A stretch of DNA of 64,000 bases from JANYCO01 sp035535995 (GTDB taxonomy: Bacteria > Bacteroidota > Bacteroidia > Cytophagales > Cytophagaceae). The stretch is from contig DATLOZ010000016.1 in NCBI GenBank assembly GCA_035535995.1, positions 62,001-126,000 of the forward strand, given 5' to 3'. Below, piece by piece: positions 18,515-27,205 of the stretch; the first letter of the stretch is position 1; each line of letters begins with the position of its first letter. The position numbers and the translations under genes are program-made. The notes below the pieces were generated by a model. The model had not been told where the DNA came from. It worked only from the letters and a program-made list of their open reading frames with translations, and did not search any database.

Positions 18515-19258
18515 TTATGCTGTTTTCAGCCTGGTTCTTATTTTAATGATGTGTACCCAATCCAATACTTTCATTACAGGATAGGTAGGATCAAATTCAT
18601 ACCATTTTTTAGCAAAATTAGGGCTATCGGCATGTTTGTGATGGTTGTTTTGGAATAATTCTCCACCCATAAGAATGTCAACTACAAGGGTATTTTTAGA
18701 CTTATCGTTGTTGTCAAAGTTGGCATATCCAAGTTTATGACCAAACCAGTTTACGATCGCTCCGTGTACAGGACCCATCAGGAAGTGGATTGGCAGGAGA
18801 AGGTATAACCACCAGTAGTCAGCGAAAATAATGTAGAAGATAGCATAACCAGTACCCCAGGCAATTCTGGAGATCCAGTTGTCGCCTAGTTTTTCTACGA
18901 AATCCCAGCATGGAATATCCTTGCTGAAACGCTCTTCTACTTTTGTATTTTTATCAAGGAATGTATTGTAGATGGCTTTTGTCTTCCACATCATGGTAAA
19001 TACATTGGAGTGGAAATGCGGAGAGTGCGGGTCTTTTTCGGTATCGCTGTAAGCATGGTGCATTCTGTGAAGAATTGCATAGGCGCGCGGCGAAAGAAAA
19101 GATGAGCCTTGCGTAAGCCAGGTAAAGATATAGAAGAATTTTTCCCAAAATTTGTTCATGTCGAACATTTTATGAGCGCTGTAACGGTGCAGGAAGAAGG
19201 TTTGACTAAATAGAGACAAATACCAATGCACACAAAAGAATATCAATACTGCTACCAC
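18515..19258 (-). CDS. Acyl-CoA / fatty acid desaturase
   Basis: A 247-residue membrane di-iron desaturase of the delta-9 (stearoyl-CoA desaturase-like) family. The three histidine boxes are intact: H24RYSAH29, H64RMHH68 and N-N-H206-H207-K-H209. Hydrophobic segments near 1-22, 40-55 and 138-165 fit membrane helices. The likely start is the GTG at 19258; an in-frame stop lies a few codons upstream and no ATG lies between. The protein is shorter than eukaryotic desaturases but normal for Bacteroidota. It introduces double bonds into saturated acyl chains, adjusting membrane fluidity, with electrons from a ferredoxin-type donor not encoded here. It is a single-gene unit with its own terminator. 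Confidence 0.88.
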   Translation of the reverse strand: MVAVLIFFCVHWYLSLFSQTFFLHRYSAHKMFDMNKFWEKFFYIFTWLTQGSSFLSPRAYAILHRMHHAYSDTEKDPHSPHFHSNVFTMMWKTKAIYNTFLDKNTKVEERFSKDIPCWDFVEKLGDNWISRIAWGTGYAIFYIIFADYWWLYLLLPIHFLMGPVHGAIVNWFGHKLGYANFDNNDKSKNTLVVDILMGGELFQNNHHKHADSPNFAKKWYEFDPTYPVMKVLDWVHIIKIRTRLKTA

Positions 19259-19543
19259 GTTTTTAGTTTTTTATAGTTTAAATGATTATTTACTGATTAC
19301 ATCTCAATATTCTCTACTAATTACATAGAAGATATATATGGCAATTTACGTAATATTTTCTAAATCTATCGTTCGATGTATTAAATTATATCTTAATACA
19401 AGAAATGAGAATATGACTGTTCTGTCTTATAACGTATTAGCTTCCTTTATAGTTTGGTGAATACCCGTTTTTTGCTGTTTTTGGAAAGAATAGTTTTGTT
19501 TCCCGGATATATTGTTTTATGTTTGCACTCGATTTTTGAAAAA

Positions 19544-19614
19544 GGTCGCGTGGCCGAGTGGCTAGGCAGAGGTCTGCAAAACCTTGTACAGCAGTTCGAA
19601 TCTGCTCGCGACCT
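19544..19614 (+). tRNA. tRNA-Cys (GCA)
   Basis: Acceptor GGTCGCG pairs with CGCGACC (19607-19613), the discriminator is U, and CCA follows in the DNA (19615-19617). The anticodon loop CTGCAAA carries GCA at 19576-19578, closed by a 5-bp stem. The TTCGAAT T-loop is present. Confidence 0.95.
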
Positions 19615-19625
19615 CCAAGTTCATG

Positions 19626-19662
19626 AAAAAAGCCCTTATTGTTCACACAAGAGGGCTTTTTT
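19626..19662. terminator. Bidirectional terminator between tRNA-Cys and the FAH-family gene
   Basis: AAAAAAGCCCT (19626-19636) pairs with AGGGCTTTTTT (19652-19662). T tracts follow on both strands, serving tRNA-Cys on plus and the FAH gene on minus. Confidence 0.8.
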
Positions 19663-19725
19663 GTTATCCGATTTGAATTGTTGTGTACGCCGTAAAGGGA
19701 GGAAAGAAAATTATCCGGTATCTTT

Positions 19726-20337
19726 TTATTTCACTTCACAGTCCAGCATTTTTTCCTTTTCCAAAAACACCTCCAGTTTATCGCCGATCTTTACAGGGCC
19801 GACGCCAGAAGGAGTTCCTGTGAAAATAATATCGCCGTTTTTCAGTGTGATAAATTTGGAAACATAAGCAATGATTGCATCGATCTTGTGGATCATCATG
19901 GAGGAATTTCCTTGCTGTTTTATTTCGCCGTTTAGCATAAGCGAAAAATTAATATTGTTGATATCAGAAAAATTAGATTTTGGCACAAACCCTGAGATCG
20001 GCGCCGAACCGTTGAATCCTTTTGCCAGCGCCCAGGGCAGACCTTTTTCCTGTGCTTTTTTTTGTAGATCACGCGCTGTAAAATCAATGCCTACGCCAAT
20101 TTCTTCGTAATATTTATGCGAAAATTTTTCTTCGACATTTTTCCCTTCTCTCGAGATCTTTATTAATAGTTCTGCTTCATAATGCACGTCATTACTGATC
20201 TCCGGATAATAGAACGGTGCATCATTTTTCAAAATTGCGGTATCCGGTTTAAAAAAAATAATGGGCTCGTCCGGAGTTGTGTTGTGTAGTTCTTTGATGT
20301 GCTCGCTGTAGTTGCGGCCAATGCAGATTATTTTCAT
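19726..20337 (-). CDS. Fumarylacetoacetate hydrolase (FAH) family protein, FAHD1/YcgM-like
   Basis: A 203-residue single-domain FAH-fold protein. The opening KIICIGRNYSEHIKEL and the metal-binding residues E54 and E56 (HYEAELLIKI) and D85 (GVGIDFTARD) are conserved, followed by KGFNGSAPIS. Small members of this kind act on acylpyruvates or as oxaloacetate decarboxylase/keto-enol tautomerase with Mg2+, in the cytoplasm. The exact substrate cannot be read from sequence. It is the last of four closely spaced minus-strand genes (NlpC/P60 protein, META protein, truB, this gene) and ends at a bidirectional terminator. A single arm of the family B repeat lies between it and truB. Confidence 0.85.
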   Translation of the reverse strand: MKIICIGRNYSEHIKELHNTTPDEPIIFFKPDTAILKNDAPFYYPEISNDVHYEAELLIKISREGKNVEEKFSHKYYEEIGVGIDFTARDLQKKAQEKGLPWALAKGFNGSAPISGFVPKSNFSDINNINFSLMLNGEIKQQGNSSMMIHKIDAIIAYVSKFITLKNGDIIFTGTPSGVGPVKIGDKLEVFLEKEKMLDCEVK

Positions 20338-20360
20338 GTTTGTTATTTATTATATGATGC

Positions 20361-20383
20361 GAGATACCAGACGCCGGATATGG
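20361..20383. repeat. Family B repeat, single arm (copy 1)
   Basis: GAGATACCAGACGCCGGATA is related to the arms of the palindromes at 22465-22550, 49291-49419 and 52718-52807. No complementary second arm is present here, so this may be a decayed copy. Confidence 0.6.
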
Positions 20384-20388
20384 TTCAA

Positions 20389-21069
20389 TTAGGATTCTAT
20401 GTTTTTCTGAACCCTGTATTTTGCTATAAAATCCTGTAGCTGCTCGGCGTCTTCTACGCGGAAATTCCCGATGCGCGTGCGTCGTAGCGCGCTCATATAT
20501 GCGCCGTTTTCCAGCTTCAATCCGAAATCTCTTACCAGGCTCCGGATGTAGGTTCCTTTCGAACACACCACTCTGAATTTTACTACCGGCAATTTTATTT
20601 CTGTGATCTCAAAAACGGAGACCGTTACTTCCCTTGCTTTGATATCTACTACCTGACCTTTTCTTGCTTTTTTATACAAAGGCACACCGTCAATTTTAAT
20701 GGCAGAATAAGCGGGAGGTATTTGCTGTATCACACCAATAAAGGATTGTACATTGTTGCGGATCATTTCTTCCGTTAGGTGAGAGATATCGTATTCTTTG
20801 TCTACTTCAGTTTCCAGATCGCAGGAAGGGGTAGTTTTCCCGAGCACCATTTCGCCTGTGTATTCTTTTTCCTGTGCCTGGTATTCATCGATCTTCTTGG
20901 TCATCTTGCCTGTACACAAGATCAGAAGCCCTGTAGCCAGTGGGTCAAGCGTACCGGCATGCCCTACTTTTTTGACACGGATTGTATTTCGTATCTTGCT
21001 TACTACATCAAAAGAAGTCCACTCCAGTGGCTTGTCTATGAGGATGACCGCTCCTTCTTCAAAATTCAT
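20389..21069 (-). CDS. truB: tRNA pseudouridine(55) synthase TruB
   Basis: A 226-residue TruB that isomerises U55 in the T-loop of tRNAs. The catalytic motif VGHAGTLDPLATGLL contains the nucleophile D42. IDKPLEWTSFDVV (11-23) and the later PPAYSAIKIDGVPLYKKAR and SKGTYIRSLVRD motifs are typical. It lacks the C-terminal PUA domain found in longer enterobacterial TruB, as is common in Bacteroidota. It starts at ATG 21069, 50 nt after the META-domain gene and on the same strand. Confidence 0.95.
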   Translation of the reverse strand: MNFEEGAVILIDKPLEWTSFDVVSKIRNTIRVKKVGHAGTLDPLATGLLILCTGKMTKKIDEYQAQEKEYTGEMVLGKTTPSCDLETEVDKEYDISHLTEEMIRNNVQSFIGVIQQIPPAYSAIKIDGVPLYKKARKGQVVDIKAREVTVSVFEITEIKLPVVKFRVVCSKGTYIRSLVRDFGLKLENGAYMSALRRTRIGNFRVEDAEQLQDFIAKYRVQKNIES

Positions 21070-21119
21070 GGGGAAAGTTATAGTTCTATGTACCGCAGCG
21101 TCAAAAAGATCTACTGCAT

Positions 21120-21548
21120 TTATTTCTTATTAGCACTCTTAAATTCGAGCAGCAGCCATCCTTTGTCATAGAGGTAGAGCTGTTCGCCTTCTATTTTCCA
21201 GGAATTAATTTTATGAAACATTCCTAGTAATTCTTCTTCCAATGCGGTGGTGCTTTCGTCGCATACTCTTTTTCCAAATACAATTTCCGTAAAAGAAATG
21301 GTAGTATCCTTCATAGAAAATTTTCCATGAATATAATTGCAGGAAGTATACCCTGAAACTTTATGATCAGGCTTATCGAGGGTAATGAATACTTTATTGC
21401 CTGTATGCTGTCTCGCCTTTGCACCGCCAATCTTGCTAAGGATCCAAGTGCTGGTATCCTGCAACGCTGTTGCAGGTTCGCTTCGTTGTGCATGGGCAGA
21501 CAAATTCATTGTCCATACCAGCATCAAAACAAATAGTATACGTTTCAT
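21120..21548 (-). CDS. META domain (HslJ-like) secreted protein
   Basis: A 142-residue protein with a signal peptide ending SAHAQ (about residue 21). The remainder fits one META domain (DUF306, as in HslJ): WILSKIGG, then VSGYTSCNYIHGKFSMKD and FGKRVCDE, corresponding to the usual GxNxxxGxY and C-x-E landmarks. META proteins are envelope proteins of unclear function, in some cases linked to stress resistance. It lies 28 nt after the NlpC/P60 gene and 50 nt before truB, probably in one operon. Confidence 0.75.
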   Translation of the reverse strand: MKRILFVLMLVWTMNLSAHAQRSEPATALQDTSTWILSKIGGAKARQHTGNKVFITLDKPDHKVSGYTSCNYIHGKFSMKDTTISFTEIVFGKRVCDESTTALEEELLGMFHKINSWKIEGEQLYLYDKGWLLLEFKSANKK

Positions 21549-21576
21549 TTTATTTTTCTTTAGTAGTTATTTTTAT

Positions 21577-22368
21577 CTAGATCAATATTCTTCTGATCAC
21601 CGAAAGTTTATGTGTATAGATCTTTCTGTCTACATTAAAAATCCCGTTCTCATCCAGCAGATCGATACGTACTTCTCCGGAAGCGTGTATGATCTGGTTT
21701 CCCGGCAGTATGATTCCTACATGGATGATCCTTCCATTTACGTTGTGAAAATAGGCAAGGTCGCCGGCCTGTACATCCTCGAATTCTATATGCTGACCAA
21801 CCTCCGCTTGCATAAAGCTATCGCGCGGCAGTTCGTAGCCTGCCAGCTTGTAAACTTGTTGTACAAATCCTGAGCAGTCGATCCCGAAGTGTGATTTCCC
21901 TCCCCAGAGATAAGGAGAATGAAGATAAAATTTTGCCGTTTGTTCGATAAAATTTGCGTTGGATTTTTGAGGGTAAATAAATTCACCTTCGTATTCAAAA
22001 TATTCGTTATCGAGACGAACAATATTATTTTTCAGCAGTGGCAACGTGCTTCCCATCATGATCGGGAAAAATCTTTTTTCTCCTTTGATAAGCCCTACCA
22101 AGCCTTTGGACATAGGCGAAGGCGTATTTGCACAGGTATCAAAAAACTCTTTGCTTACTTCCTTAAATTGTTTGGTATCTATCCAGCCCATGTACTCATC
22201 AAACTTAGTTTCGATGTATGTCCATTTACTGTCTTCCGTTTTTTTAGTGGCCGTAAAGATCTCACCAAACAAAAGTTGCGATCCGATTTCCGCTCTATCA
22301 GAGGGCTCCATACGGATCGGCACTACACTCAGATGACAAATGCCATATATTTCCTGTATCGTATCCAA
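21577..22368 (-). CDS. NlpC/P60 family peptidase with SH3-like N-terminus
   Basis: A 263-residue cysteine peptidase. The C-terminal NlpC/P60 domain (about 140-250) has C165 in GIDCSGF, H216 in RIIHVGI and a third polar residue, H228, in IIHASG, the expected triad. The N-terminal part (about 10-125) looks like bacterial SH3 domains (GEIFTATKKTEDSKWTYIET). Enzymes of this type cut gamma-D-Glu/diamino acid bonds in peptidoglycan peptides. No signal peptide is visible, so it may act on recycled muropeptides in the cytoplasm or be exported by another path. It heads the minus-strand operon with META, truB and FAH genes and is divergent from the porin gene. Confidence 0.85.
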   Translation of the reverse strand: MDTIQEIYGICHLSVVPIRMEPSDRAEIGSQLLFGEIFTATKKTEDSKWTYIETKFDEYMGWIDTKQFKEVSKEFFDTCANTPSPMSKGLVGLIKGEKRFFPIMMGSTLPLLKNNIVRLDNEYFEYEGEFIYPQKSNANFIEQTAKFYLHSPYLWGGKSHFGIDCSGFVQQVYKLAGYELPRDSFMQAEVGQHIEFEDVQAGDLAYFHNVNGRIIHVGIILPGNQIIHASGEVRIDLLDENGIFNVDRKIYTHKLSVIRRILI

Positions 22369-22464
22369 TGTGTTAAAAAATTAAGATTTTAATTCTGTCG
22401 TATTGTTAAATGTAATTAAAGATACGAAAACCTTTATAACCTATATAATTGTTACTGATATTTT

Positions 22465-22550
22465 AGAGATACCAGATCCTGGATGCCGGATGTCAGATAA
22501 AAGTGTTGTAATTAAGAAGGTACCTTTTTCCGGGATCTGGTATCTGGCAT
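22465..22550. repeat. Family B palindromic repeat, copy 2
   Basis: AGATACCAGATCC (22467-22479) is complementary to GGATCTGGTATCT (22533-22545), with further related sequence (GGATGCCGGATG) inside. It lies between divergent genes. Confidence 0.8.
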
Positions 22551-22593
22551 TATTAAAAGCTGGGTATTTCTAAACTTATTATTAATTTCGCAC

Positions 22594-24504
22594 GTGCGAA
22601 AAATCATATTCATCTGTATCCTGTATTTACTGGTTTCCTTTCCAGCGTATTGTCAGATCCTTGACGACAGCACCAAACTGATATACAGTGCCAAAACCAC
22701 CCAGTATTTTACTTTTGGTGATGTGTTGTATAACACCAACCGCAAAACCAGCATCGATACTTCCCTGATCAACCTGCACAATTACAACTATTATTTTAAA
22801 AACGGAATTCTTTATCAAGACCTTGGCAACTTTGGCACTCCACTCAACAGGATCTACTACGAAGTGCCTAATTCCATCGGAAAAAAACTTGGGTTCACTA
22901 CCATGAACGAATACGGTTACGATCCCGACAAGCTTGAATATTTTGATACGAAATCTCCTTACACAAAAGTAATGTATGTACAAGGTGCACTCGGCCAGCA
23001 GATGCTGGAAGCCCAGCACACTCAAAACATCAAGCCTTATTGGAACGTAGGATTTTCCATCAAAAGAATGGTGGCCATCAAACAGATCGGGGTGAGTGGT
23101 GTGAAAGAGCAACAGATGACGCACTACTCTTTCAATACTCATTCTTCTTATTTTAGTAAAAATAAAAGATATACGTTTCTCTTCTCCTTCACACACCTGG
23201 ATCATGTCGAGTATGAGAACGGTGGCATCCTTCCTGACAGCGGCGCTACGAAAGCAGACCTATTTCATTACAAACTAGAAACACCACAACTTTATTCTCG
23301 ACCGAACGGCCGCACGGTTCCTACGCATTTGCGCTCTTATCAAAAGACCAGCAACTTTCGTTTTTTCAATCAATACAACATTACCAAAGGCAAAGGACTA
23401 CAGGTATTCCACCAGTTTGACTATAGCACTGCTTTTATTCGTTACGATGACGATTATTTATACAATCTGGTACCTAGCGAGCAAAATGCCGGTTATTATC
23501 CTAATCTTTATTTTGATACCATTAGCACGCACGATCGGATCGCTTATGAGCTGTACGAAAATAAAGCAGGTATAAAAGGGTCTGCGATCAAGGAAAAATT
23601 ATTCTACCTGGCCTACGCACGCCGGCGGGATTTCGGTTATAGCCAAACCAATTATCAAACCTTTCAACGCAATGTTCACCGATACCACGAAAATTTTATT
23701 GGCGGTCAGGCAGAATACAGGATCACCGATACCATGGCCTTGTCGGCGAAAGCGGAATATTATATAGGGCGGGATTATTTATTTGATTTTAATTTCCGTT
23801 CAAAATTCCTGGATGCCGGCTACACTAGTATTTCCTACTCTCCTACGCTTTTCCAGCTTAGCAATGTGAGCAATAGTTATATTTGGCAAAATGATTTTTC
23901 AAATACGTACGCAAACTCCGCGCGCATAGCGGCAAAAGTAAATGCCGGACGTTTATTCATTTCTCCTTTTGCGGAATATACCAACGTCTACCAGATGATC
24001 TATTACAATTCACAAGCCTTGCCACAACAAAGCAATGGATTAGTGAATATGACTTCGGTAGGATTGTCGGGAAAATTTACCTATAAAATATTTTGTGCGG
24101 AAGAATACATTCGCTACACAAACATCGGTGGCGCTGATGTATGGCGGGCTCCAGCTTTGTTCAACATGACTCGTTTATATGTATACGGTCCTCTGTTCAG
24201 ACATGCCCTGCGATTGCAGCTTGGAGTGGAAGCCTTTTGGAAATCGGGATACTACGGAAATGCTTACTCTCCTGCTACGCAGCAATATTACTTAAGTGAT
24301 CGTTCAAATAGCTTTAATTACTTGGATAGCTACTTGCTCACCAATGTTTTTCTAAACACACAAATTAAAAGAGGATTTGTATTTCTGAAATTCTCCCACA
24401 TCAACCAGGGAATCGCTCAACCACCAGGATACTTCATCACACCTTACTACACGGCACTTCCAAGATCTTTTGAATTTGGAGTTCGATGGCTGTTTTATGA
24501 TTAA
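22594..24504 (+). CDS. Putative porin (Porin_10-type outer-membrane protein)
   Basis: A 636-residue outer-membrane protein starting at GTG 22594, whose first residues form a signal peptide ending PAYCQ. The body begins with a strand-rich region (YFTFGDVLYNTNRKTSID, LGNFGTPLNRIYYE) that I associate with the putative porin family PF14121 of Bacteroidota. It continues as alternating amphipathic strands and ends in a terminal aromatic strand (FEFGVRWLFYD), as in barrels. No plug or TonB box is seen. It probably forms a passive channel or structural barrel. It is transcribed alone, divergent from the NlpC/P60 operon, and ends at the family A palindrome. Confidence 0.7.
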   Translation: MRKIIFICILYLLVSFPAYCQILDDSTKLIYSAKTTQYFTFGDVLYNTNRKTSIDTSLINLHNYNYYFKNGILYQDLGNFGTPLNRIYYEVPNSIGKKLGFTTMNEYGYDPDKLEYFDTKSPYTKVMYVQGALGQQMLEAQHTQNIKPYWNVGFSIKRMVAIKQIGVSGVKEQQMTHYSFNTHSSYFSKNKRYTFLFSFTHLDHVEYENGGILPDSGATKADLFHYKLETPQLYSRPNGRTVPTHLRSYQKTSNFRFFNQYNITKGKGLQVFHQFDYSTAFIRYDDDYLYNLVPSEQNAGYYPNLYFDTISTHDRIAYELYENKAGIKGSAIKEKLFYLAYARRRDFGYSQTNYQTFQRNVHRYHENFIGGQAEYRITDTMALSAKAEYYIGRDYLFDFNFRSKFLDAGYTSISYSPTLFQLSNVSNSYIWQNDFSNTYANSARIAAKVNAGRLFISPFAEYTNVYQMIYYNSQALPQQSNGLVNMTSVGLSGKFTYKIFCAEEYIRYTNIGGADVWRAPALFNMTRLYVYGPLFRHALRLQLGVEAFWKSGYYGNAYSPATQQYYLSDRSNSFNYLDSYLLTNVFLNTQIKRGFVFLKFSHINQGIAQPPGYFITPYYTALPRSFEFGVRWLFYD

Positions 24505-24513
24505 CTTTATAAA

Positions 24514-24578
24514 TTATGAATGTTGAATTATGAGTTATGAATGATATTAATTCATAACTCATAATTCAACATTCATAA
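24514..24578. repeat. Family A palindrome, copy 2 (29-bp perfect arms)
   Basis: The arm at 24514-24542 (beginning TTATGAATGTTGAATTATGA, continuing GTTATGAAT) is perfectly complementary to 24550-24578 with a 7-nt loop. It fills the gap between convergent genes. Confidence 0.93.
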
Positions 24579-24582
24579 CTCT

Positions 24583-25995
24583 TTATCCTTTATACCCGAA
24601 AAGCTTCTTCGAAACAATCGCTTCCAGCACAGAATCCGGTACCATTTCCTCCCAGCCTGATTGGCCGGTACGGATCATTTCTAATACTTTGTCGGAATAG
24701 ATATGAAGAATATCTGCATGATAATCGGTCACATCTTTGATGCGCTGATTGGCGATGAGATATCTGTAAAGATGAACGAGATGTTCAGGCACTTCAAAAT
24801 TTGAAGTATTGTAAATCTGGTCTGAGCCTGGTTTCCGTGTAGGATAAATATAAAGTTCTACATTTCGACTGAAAAGAGCGCTGAAGGATTCCAGGATCCC
24901 TCCTTTGAGATTGGTATAATATTTTTCGTTAAAAATATCCGCCAGGTTGAACGTTCCCAACGCAATTGCGAATTTGAGTTTGGTATAACGATTGAAAAAA
25001 TCTACCAAGCGGTAATATTCCTGATAATTGGAGATCAATACATATTTACCCAATGAAGTGATGATATCTACTCTATCTAGAAAATCCTTGTAGTCAATGT
25101 CACCGTCTGAACGCAAGTTATTCAGCGTAAGCTCTGCTACTTCTATGATATTTTCATCGTTGGGAATATTTTCGTCTTTGATAAATTCTTTTGCAGCGCT
25201 TTTAAACATATCCATATTCACCAATGTATACGGACGAAAGCGGCCGCGCACGGCGAGAATATGTTTTTTATAAAATACATCCGCAGGTTCTTTTACTTCC
25301 CCATTCGGATCGAAGAGCGCAGAGTTCGTAAAGCCCAGCTGTACCAGGTGGAGCGCCATGATACGGTTGTCTACTCCTTTGAAATCAGGACCGGAAAAAC
25401 GGATCATATCGATCTTCACACGTTCTACCGAAAGTGTATCCATCAAAGATTCTAAAAGCAATTCAGGATCTTTGTAATGATAAAAACATCCGTAGATCAT
25501 GTTGATACCAAAGATTCCTACTGCTTGTTGTTGCAGATTAGAATCTTTTTCCATCAAACGAATGTGTACGATCAGATCGTTGGGAGGAGTTTCGGGAGAA
25601 ACCTGGAAGCGAAGCCCCAGCCAGCCATGGCCTTGATTGGTCTTGGCATAATTGATGGCTACTACTGTATCGGCAAAAGCGAAGAAACAAGTTTCTCTCC
25701 CACGTATTTCTTTCAACCGATTGTCTAGCAAACTATATTCCCGGTCCAGCATTTTCATTACGCGCGGCTCGCATACGTAGCGACCTCTTTCCTCTTTGCC
25801 GTAGATAGCATCACTGAAAGTCATGTCATAGGCGGAGATTGTTTTCGCAATCGTTTGAGAAGCTGCTCCTGCTTTAAAAAGAAAGGCCGCCACTTCCTGC
25901 CCTGCACCAATCTCTGCTAACGAACCGTAGGTGGATTTGTCCAGATTAATTTCCAAAGCCTTTACCTTGGGATCGCGTACTCTTATTACTTCCAT
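24583..25995 (-). CDS. Conserved hypothetical protein, 470 residues
   Basis: A soluble-looking 470-residue protein starting MEVIRVRDPKVKALEINLDK, with no signal peptide or membrane segment. Notable stretches are GSLAEIGAGQEVAAFLFKAG (about 24-43), TISAYDMTFSDAIYGKEERGRYVCE (about 52-76), VAINYAKTNQGHGWLGLRFQ and a long alpha/beta second half. I recall proteins with this N-terminus as widely conserved and inconsistently annotated in databases, sometimes as nucleotidyltransferases or even TonB receptors, and I see no motif that supports either. It is a single-gene unit between two intergenic palindromes. Function left open. Confidence 0.6.
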   Translation of the reverse strand: MEVIRVRDPKVKALEINLDKSTYGSLAEIGAGQEVAAFLFKAGAASQTIAKTISAYDMTFSDAIYGKEERGRYVCEPRVMKMLDREYSLLDNRLKEIRGRETCFFAFADTVVAINYAKTNQGHGWLGLRFQVSPETPPNDLIVHIRLMEKDSNLQQQAVGIFGINMIYGCFYHYKDPELLLESLMDTLSVERVKIDMIRFSGPDFKGVDNRIMALHLVQLGFTNSALFDPNGEVKEPADVFYKKHILAVRGRFRPYTLVNMDMFKSAAKEFIKDENIPNDENIIEVAELTLNNLRSDGDIDYKDFLDRVDIITSLGKYVLISNYQEYYRLVDFFNRYTKLKFAIALGTFNLADIFNEKYYTNLKGGILESFSALFSRNVELYIYPTRKPGSDQIYNTSNFEVPEHLVHLYRYLIANQRIKDVTDYHADILHIYSDKVLEMIRTGQSGWEEMVPDSVLEAIVSKKLFGYKG

Positions 25996-26070
25996 TCTTT
26001 TTTGTGCTGAAAAATTACTGTGTTAATGTAGAGATTTTTCGGGAAATAGCAAAAATGAAAGAAGAGGAGG

Positions 26071-26188
26071 AAATTTTAAATTATGAATTTTAAATTTTAA
26101 ATTATTAACCGATTATAAAATATTTCAAAAAGTAACGGATAAAAATCGTTCACAATTTTTATAATTTAAAATTCATAATTTAAAATTT
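26071..26188. repeat. AT-only palindrome upstream of the glycerophosphodiesterase gene (26-bp arms)
   Basis: 26071-26096 (AAATTTTAAATTATGAATTT...) is perfectly complementary to 26163-26188, spaced by 66 nt. The right arm ends 9 nt before the ATG at 26198. Its TTATGAATTTT core resembles family A, but it sits between divergent genes. Confidence 0.85.
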
Positions 26189-26197
26189 AAAATTAAC

Positions 26198-27043
26198 ATG
26201 TTTCCCGTTCCAGACTTCTTCAAAACCGGCCACCGCGGCTGCCGCGGCTTATATCCGGAGAATACCGTGGAAGGATTTCTTCATGCAATTGCGCTTGGCT
26301 GCAATACTCTTGAGTTTGATGTAGTGGTTAGCAAAGATCATCAGCTCGTGGTTTCGCATGAGCCTTATATGAACCCTGAAATTTGCCTGAAACCAGATGG
26401 AAGTTTTATCACTGAAGACGAAGCTAGCAAATACAATCTCTTCAGGATGACTTACCAGGAAATCAAAAGCTTTGACTGCGGATTGAAAACCAATATTCGT
26501 TTTCCTGATCAGAAAAAAACAAAAGCTATCAAACCACTTTTAGAAGAAGTGATCTTGGCTTGTGAAAATTATGTACAGTCAACTATTTACCAATACCAGC
26601 CATTCAATTTGCTATACGATCTTGAAATAAAATCCGAGGAGGCTGAGTATGGATTTTCACAACCTACGCCTGATGTATTCGCAGAAATGATAGCCGGTTT
26701 CATTTTTAAGCACAACCTGGTCAACAAAGTACTTATCCGTTCGTTTGATCCTGCGCCATTGCGTTATCTGCATGATAAATATCCGGAACTGCCTTTGGCC
26801 TTTATTGTAGAAAATAATCGTCCCGCTGCGGAGAATCTGGATTATCTGGGTTTTCATCCGCTTATGTACAGTCCTGAATATGTTTTGCTTACCCGCGAAG
26901 AAATGAATTATCTGAAAAGCCTGAAAATGCTGGTAGTACCCTGGACGGTAAACACTCCAGAAGAAATGAAGGAAATGCTCCGGCTGGAAGTAGATGGCAT
27001 CATTACCGACTATCCCAATTTGTTTAAAACAATGGGACTATAG
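26198..27043 (+). CDS. Glycerophosphodiester phosphodiesterase family protein
   Basis: A 281-residue TIM-barrel enzyme of the GDPD family, hydrolysing glycerophosphodiesters to glycerol-3-phosphate and an alcohol. The metal and catalytic residues are visible: H12-R13-G in the opening GHRGCRG, E21-N-T, E39-F-D41 and H54 in VVSHEP. The C-terminal VVPWTVNTPEEM and GIITDYPNL are standard for the family. There is no signal peptide, so it is probably cytoplasmic. The ATG at 26198 lies nine bases after a 26-bp AT palindrome, leaving no room for a Shine-Dalgarno sequence. Confidence 0.92.
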   Translation: MFPVPDFFKTGHRGCRGLYPENTVEGFLHAIALGCNTLEFDVVVSKDHQLVVSHEPYMNPEICLKPDGSFITEDEASKYNLFRMTYQEIKSFDCGLKTNIRFPDQKKTKAIKPLLEEVILACENYVQSTIYQYQPFNLLYDLEIKSEEAEYGFSQPTPDVFAEMIAGFIFKHNLVNKVLIRSFDPAPLRYLHDKYPELPLAFIVENNRPAAENLDYLGFHPLMYSPEYVLLTREEMNYLKSLKMLVVPWTVNTPEEMKEMLRLEVDGIITDYPNLFKTMGL

Positions 27044-27146
27044 AAGTTTAAAGGAGAAACAGCCAACAAGAAAACAATATTATCCTCTCACATTCCGGCT
27101 TTTGATTGAATTGGCTTTTTATTCTTTTTAAAAAACAGCCATTCTT

Positions 27147-27176
27147 TTTGATAAGCGACAAAATATTTTATTTTTG
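27147..27176 (+). promoter_or_regulatory. Bacteroidota-type promoter of sucD
   Basis: TTTG (27147-27150), an 18-nt spacer and TATTTTTG (27169-27176) match the -33/-7 consensus TTTG / TAnnTTTG exactly. The start codon follows 30 nt later. Confidence 0.7.
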
Positions 27177-27205
27177 TGCATTATAATCGCTAGAAACTAC
27201 AAAAA

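Noticed and set aside
19454..19867. 137-codon plus-strand frame spanning tRNA-Cys
   Set aside because: It crosses a certain tRNA gene, a terminator and the opposite FAH gene.
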